Source: Collinsella sp.
GTDB taxonomy: Bacteria; Actinomycetota; Coriobacteriia; Coriobacteriales; Coriobacteriaceae
Reading direction: 5' to 3'
DNA: 9,182 nucleotides
Assembly: GCA_019413955.1 (NCBI GenBank)
Contig: DXMX01000003.1
Coordinates: forward strand, 62,058-71,239
Shown piece by piece: positions 5,403 through 9,182 of the stretch. Under the pieces are notes generated by a model that saw only the letters and a list, made by a program, of their open reading frames with translations, was not told where the DNA came from and did no database searches. The position numbers and the translations under genes were made by a program. How positions within the stretch are numbered: position 1 is the stretch's first letter; each line of letters opens with the position of its first letter.

Positions 5403-6044
5403 CTACATCATCCCGCCTGCTCCCAGCAGCGGGCCCAATATGGACAGAAGCAACGCCGGCAAGATGAGCGTGCCGGTGGGAATCAGCAGCTTGACGGGCG
5501 CACGCTCGATCTCGCGCTCGACCGCAGCGCGATGAGCCGCACGGATCTCGCGACTTTGAGCGGCCAGCGTCTCGGCAAGTGGGGCACCCAGGGCGAGCGC
5601 CTGCCCCACCGTGATGGCAAAGGTCTCGAGCGCTCGCACGTCCAGGTCGCGCGCGGCGGCCAACAACTCGTCCTCACGCGTGCCCACGCCCACCTGCCAC
5701 GCCATGCAGGCCCGCTCAAGGCGAAGAGCCAGCACTGACCGGCGGTTGGCGCAGAAAATCTCAAGCGCCGCATCAAACGAAAGACCGGCCGAAAGACCCA
5801 AGCGCACAACATCGATCATCTCGGACACTTCGCCGAGCGGCACTCGCGCCGGGCCGCCCACTCCAACCGCGCCCTTCACTCGCGCGGTCAGGGCATCGAC
5901 CACTGAGCGACCCGCGGCAGCGACCAGCACCGCCTCGCGCTTGCAGGCCCCTGCGATCTTGCGTGCATCCGCCCGATCCAAACCCGTCGCGACAAATACA
6001 CTCAGGGCGCACAGGCAAGCCGCAACTGCAACCGGGGCGCTCAT
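5403..6044 (-). CDS. tadC: TadC-like pilus platform protein (T2SSF family)
   Basis: A 213-residue membrane protein related to GspF/PilC. It has an N-terminal membrane helix (about 4-20), a soluble T2SSF-type helical domain (about 70-175) with EVSEMIDVVRLGLSAGLSFD and ALALGAPLAETLAAQSREI, which match the family's usual repeats, and a C-terminal hydrophobic hairpin (about 184-208). With TadB it should form the inner-membrane platform driven by CpaF. The start is taken at ATG 6044, which overlaps the tadB stop codon as ATGA; the frame is open further upstream, but that part lies over tadB in a shadow frame. It is shorter than proteobacterial TadC (about 300 residues), lacking part of the N-terminal region. 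Confidence 0.85.
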   Translation of the reverse strand: MSAPVAVAACLCALSVFVATGLDRADARKIAGACKREAVLVAAAGRSVVDALTARVKGAVGVGGPARVPLGEVSEMIDVVRLGLSAGLSFDAALEIFCANRRSVLALRLERACMAWQVGVGTREDELLAAARDLDVRALETFAITVGQALALGAPLAETLAAQSREIRAAHRAAVEREIERAPVKLLIPTGTLILPALLLSILGPLLGAGGMM

Positions 6045-6967
6045 AGCTCCACCCGCATAATGCGTCGGATAACCACCAGGGCAACGGCATTGAGGGCAAG
6101 ACCCAGCACCACAGCGCCCACGCCGGCAGGCGTCGCGAGACCGCGACGAAAATCTGCCGAAAGCAGCGCCAACCCCGCGCACATGCCCGCCGGCATCGCC
6201 GCGACCATATGCGCAGACATGCGAGCCTGCGACGTCTTGACATCCAGGCGGCGCTTGAGCTCAATGCGCTCCCCCACCATGCTCGACGCCTCGGACAGTA
6301 AGTCGGCAAGCGGAGCACCGGTGCGCTGAGACACCTTAAGCGCCAAGGTCACAAGCGAAAGGCCGGGAGCGTCGATGCGCACGAGCAAGTCATCGAGCGC
6401 GTCGGTCGCCGAGATACCGCAATCGATCGCCGCCGCCACCCGCAAAAACTCGGTATGCACCGGTTCTTGCGCATGAGCGCCCACAAAGCGCATGCCCTGG
6501 GCCAGCGAATGTCCCGAGGCAAGCGACATGGAAAGTGCGGTAAACGCCTCGGGCATGGCCTCTTCTGCATCGTGTTGCTCGCGCCGGCTCTCAAAGCCAT
6601 CCCGAGCGGCGCCAGCGGCAATCGGAGCAACAAGTCCCAAGGCAAACCCGAGGGGCGATAACGACACCATCGTTAGTAAAACGCAGCAGACACCGCTCGA
6701 TAGCAGTAGAAACGCCAAACGCCCCGAAGCATCTTCGATCACGAGGCCAAGGCGATGCGCCGGAGCCAGCGATGTCCACGAACGGGCGATCTTTTTCAGC
6801 AGATCGTTTTCCACCAGCTCACGCGGCAGCCTCTCTGCCACCGTCTCGAGCGCCTGACGCGCCAGCTCCGCCGGCGGCACCTGCGGCACACGAGGTTCCG
6901 CCCCGCACGCCGTCGCAACAGAAAACCCTGCCAAACCCCCTACGACGAGGGGCACAGCGACCTCCAT
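6041..6967 (-). CDS. tadB: TadB-like pilus platform protein (T2SSF family)
   Basis: A 308-residue membrane protein. Hydrophobic segments lie at about 4-20, 84-120 (a probable hairpin), 252-270 and 283-302. The soluble T2SSF domain (about 137-250) shows AMPEAFTALSMSLASGHSL (137-155), the usual opening of the domain, and KVSQRTGAPLADLLSEAS (211-228). In Tad systems TadB and TadC together form the platform at the base of the pilus that couples ATPase movement to pilin extraction. The start at ATG 6967 has AGGAGG seven bases upstream and overlaps the end of cpaF by 28 bases; the end overlaps tadC by four. Assignment to TadB rather than TadC rests on order (after CpaF) and the longer N-terminus. 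Confidence 0.87.
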   Translation of the reverse strand: MEVAVPLVVGGLAGFSVATACGAEPRVPQVPPAELARQALETVAERLPRELVENDLLKKIARSWTSLAPAHRLGLVIEDASGRLAFLLLSSGVCCVLLTMVSLSPLGFALGLVAPIAAGAARDGFESRREQHDAEEAMPEAFTALSMSLASGHSLAQGMRFVGAHAQEPVHTEFLRVAAAIDCGISATDALDDLLVRIDAPGLSLVTLALKVSQRTGAPLADLLSEASSMVGERIELKRRLDVKTSQARMSAHMVAAMPAGMCAGLALLSADFRRGLATPAGVGAVVLGLALNAVALVVIRRIMRVEL

Positions 6968-8268
6968 TCGTCCACCTCCTCTTGTGTGAGCGTCCCCGAC
7001 CGCAGGCCTTCTGCGATAAACGGCGGCTCGCGGTCAAGCGTCCAGGTGCGCTCGGCGGCATCGAAAGTCACATAGCGCTCGAGCTCTACGCCGCCCGACG
7101 CGGCGCGACGCACTCCCGAATACGAGGAGACGAAACGCCTGCCATCGGCGTGGCGCTCAGACATCACGATGCCGTCGAGCGCCATGGCAATCTGCTCCTC
7201 GATGAGCTCGCTCGGCAGATCGATGCCATAACGTGCAAGCAACGTCAGACGCACCACGGTCTCCTGTTCTGAACCCGCATGAAGTGTGGTGAGCGACCCA
7301 TCGTGGCCCGTGTTCATGGCCTGCAACATGTCGCAGCACTCGGCACCGCGCACCTCGCCCACCACGATGCGGTCGGGGCGCATGCGCAGGGCATTAGTTA
7401 CCAGGTCGCGGATCGTCACCGCGCCCTCACCCTCAATTGAAGCCTCGCGCGCCTCTAGTCGCACCACGTGCGGATGATGTGCAAACTTGAGCTCGGCAGA
7501 GTCCTCGATCGTCACGATGCGCTCGCCGGTGGAAATCTCGCATGACAACGCGTTGAGCAGGGTGGTCTTACCAGATCCCGTGCCTCCCGCAACCGCCAGG
7601 TCCTGTCGCAGCGACACCGCGCACGACAGCAGCTGCGCATACCAAAGCGGCAGCGACCCCAGCCCCACGAGCTCGTCCAGCGAGCAGATGCGGTCCGAGA
7701 ACTTTCGGATGGTGAGAATCGGTCCGTCAATCGCCACAGGCGGAATCACCGCGTTGACGCGATAACCCGTCTTGAGGCGGGCGTTGACGATGGGGCTACG
7801 CTCGTCGATACGACGGCCGAGCGGCGAGATGATGCGGTCGATGAGCACACGGATCTGCTCGTCGCCCTCAAACGCGTGCTCGATGGGATACAAAACGCCG
7901 CCGCGTTCAAAGAAAGCCGAGCGGCAGCCGTTGATCATGATCTCGGTAACGGTGTCGTCCTCGATGAGCGGCTGCAACGGCCCCAAGCCCACCACATCAT
8001 CCAAAATCTCGTCGATGATGGTCTCGCGCTCGGGCGTCGCGAGATCGGTCGGCTCCTCAACATTGAGCGCCGCCTCCACCGCGGGACGCAATTCCGAGCG
8101 GGCAAGTGCCGGGTCGATATAGGCGCTGATACGCGCCACTTCGTCGTAACCCATGCGGTCCATTACGGCGCGCTTGGTGCGTCGTTTCACCGCGCGGCGA
8201 CGCCCCGCATCTACAGGCGCTGCCGTCGCTGCAGCGCCGGCAGCCTTAATCCTCGTTTGCAGGCTCAT
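6940..8268 (-). CDS. cpaF: CpaF/TadA secretion ATPase of the Flp pilus
   Basis: A 442-residue cytoplasmic hexameric ATPase of the GspE/VirB11 superfamily that powers Tad pilus assembly. The basic, Ala-rich N-terminus (1-35) is followed by the N-terminal domain with DEILDDVVGLGPLQPLIEDD (86-105). The catalytic domain has Walker A GGTGSGKTT (228-236), the Asp box IVTIEDSAEL (251-260), Walker B with RPDRIVVGEVRG (297-308) and the His box MNTGHDGSLTTLHA (318-331). All expected nucleotide-binding motifs are intact and the length is normal for the family. ATG 8268 overlaps the TadZ-like stop codon (ATGA) with GAGGGTGAT just upstream, so the two are coupled. It is the most secure assignment in the window. 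Confidence 0.97.
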   Translation of the reverse strand: MSLQTRIKAAGAAATAAPVDAGRRRAVKRRTKRAVMDRMGYDEVARISAYIDPALARSELRPAVEAALNVEEPTDLATPERETIIDEILDDVVGLGPLQPLIEDDTVTEIMINGCRSAFFERGGVLYPIEHAFEGDEQIRVLIDRIISPLGRRIDERSPIVNARLKTGYRVNAVIPPVAIDGPILTIRKFSDRICSLDELVGLGSLPLWYAQLLSCAVSLRQDLAVAGGTGSGKTTLLNALSCEISTGERIVTIEDSAELKFAHHPHVVRLEAREASIEGEGAVTIRDLVTNALRMRPDRIVVGEVRGAECCDMLQAMNTGHDGSLTTLHAGSEQETVVRLTLLARYGIDLPSELIEEQIAMALDGIVMSERHADGRRFVSSYSGVRRAASGGVELERYVTFDAAERTWTLDREPPFIAEGLRSGTLTQEEVDEWRSLCPSS

Positions 8269-9182
8269 CGCTGATCACCCTCGCGCGACCAGGGAAGGCG
8301 AATACGCGGGCGTTCGGTGCGTGTTGCACGGTCGGCGACCATATCGCTCCAAGGACCGACGGCGCACCCCAGTTCCACGAGCATCTCGCGCGTGGCCTCG
8401 CGCACGCTGGTCGCAAAAGCGCTGGTCTGCCCCACTGCCTCGTCAGCGCGCCCAAACGCCATGAGCGCGGCGAGATCCTGCCCGCCATCGGCGATACGAA
8501 TCTTGGAGCTCAACGCACAGGCAATCTCAAAGCGCATGGCGACGTCCTCGTCTGCCCCGCGCGCACCGAACCGGTTGAACACGGCGCTCATGCGCGTGCG
8601 CGGCACACCTACTCGACTTGCCAGTTCAATGACGCGCGACGCCGATGTCGCGGACGACACCGCCGCATCGCCAACGACCAGGCAACGGTCGCTCGCTGCC
8701 ACCGCAGCCGCCACGGCGTCGCCCCAAAAGACCGAGGTATCGATAAAGACCACGTCGGATTCGCGACGCAGGACATCAAGCAGTAGCTCCACCGGACGTG
8801 CCATGAGCTCGGCTTGCTCGGGCGCCGCGACGGGACCCCAGAGCGTAACGCCCGGCGCCACGCGCATCGAAGCGGCTACGATATCCGGCTCGGCGAGCAC
8901 GCCCGCCGCCGACGGCTCGATAAGTGCCGCCATATCGCGCGGAGCATCGACGCCTAACAAGTCGTAAAGGTTTCCAAACATCAGGTCCAGGTCGAGCACG
9001 GCGGCACGCAAGCCCAACAGCGACGATGTGTGTGCCATGGTGGCAACAATCGTCGACTTGCCGCAACCGCCCGAACCCGAAATGGCGCAGATGACCGGAG
9101 CTCGATGCGGCGGTGCGGCGGCGTCTGCCGGCGGCATCTGAAGCGGCGGGGCGGGCGTCGATGACAGCGTCCCCGTCTCCCC
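8265..9182 (-). CDS. TadZ/CpaE-like ParA/MinD family ATPase (5' end beyond window)
   Basis: 305 residues are visible and the frame stays open to the right edge. The ATG at 9137 has no ribosome site and is preceded by an in-frame Pro/Ala/Thr-rich stretch, so the true start, perhaps with the receiver-like N-terminal domain usual in CpaE/TadZ, lies outside. Counting from that Met, the deviant Walker A SGSGGCGKST is at 20-29, the A' motif VLDLDLMFGNLYDLLGVD at 47-64, and Walker B DVVFIDTS at 128-135. TadZ proteins bind ATP, dimerise and place the Tad machine at the cell pole. Position directly before cpaF with a 4-base overlap supports this. A charged, Arg-rich tail (268-290) ends the protein. 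Confidence 0.88.
   Translation of the reverse strand, partial: GETGTLSSTPAPPLQMPPADAAAPPHRAPVICAISGSGGCGKSTIVATMAHTSSLLGLRAAVLDLDLMFGNLYDLLGVDAPRDMAALIEPSAAGVLAEPDIVAASMRVAPGVTLWGPVAAPEQAELMARPVELLLDVLRRESDVVFIDTSVFWGDAVAAAVAASDRCLVVGDAAVSSATSASRVIELASRVGVPRTRMSAVFNRFGARGADEDVAMRFEIACALSSKIRIADGGQDLAALMAFGRADEAVGQTSAFATSVREATREMLVELGCAVGPWSDMVADRATRTERPRIRLPWSREGDQR

Noticed and set aside
5403..6182. A 259-residue version of the TadC-like protein
   Set aside because: The extra 46 residues overlap tadB and are Arg/Gly/Cys-rich shadow sequence. The ATGA junction at 6044 gives a membrane helix at the N-terminus as expected.

Overview
The window is a high-GC bacterial segment carrying most of a tad (tight adherence, Flp-type pilus) operon on the minus strand. 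Downstream of it lie a two-gene toxin-antitoxin module and a tRNA-Phe gene, also on the minus strand. No plus-strand gene is supported. Gene style and content (monoderm Tad locus with no secretin or RcpC, a VHT-type DUF192 protein, an actinobacterial-style ribbon-helix-helix antitoxin) suggest an actinomycetote, most likely a Coriobacteriia gut organism of the Collinsella/Olsenella kind. The taxon is inferred from the look of the proteins and was not tested.

Layout in transcription order, right to left: a TadZ/CpaE-like ParA/MinD ATPase cut by the right edge (8265-9182); CpaF/TadA secretion ATPase (6940-8268); TadB-like (6041-6967) and TadC-like (5403-6044) inner-membrane platform proteins; Flp major pilin (5159-5392); an unrecognised single-pass membrane protein (4632-5195); a small pilin-like protein (4412-4630); a TadE-like pseudopilin (3940-4425); a large TadG-like exported protein (1815-3968); a second TadE-like pseudopilin (1339-1815); and a DUF192 protein (983-1342). 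These eleven genes overlap or are separated by at most 10 bases, several through ATGA, GTGA or TAATG junctions, so they look like one translationally coupled operon whose promoter lies beyond the right edge.

The expected job is assembly of a thin pilus. TadZ would place the machine, CpaF would power it, and TadB/TadC would form the membrane platform. Flp would be the fibre subunit, and the four pilin-like or exported proteins would be minor subunits or assembly/tip factors. The prepilin peptidase (TadV/CpaA) needed to process the pilins is not in this window.

After a 59-base gap holding a 6-bp inverted repeat and a weak promoter candidate comes a toxin gene (657-923) overlapping an RHH antitoxin gene (373-660). 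A strong promoter with an A/T-rich upstream element then drives tRNA-Phe(GAA) (177-249), which ends in a clear intrinsic terminator (134-163). Bases 1-133 have no convincing gene; they hold GC-rich repeats, small hairpins and a 13-bp inverted copy of the tRNA T-arm sequence.

No wholly new system is evident. The most interesting points are a CxxCH motif in the TadG-like protein, a cysteine cluster in the DUF192 protein, a shared pilin cleavage motif with alanine at -1, the unknown membrane protein beside flp, and the toxin-first TA module.
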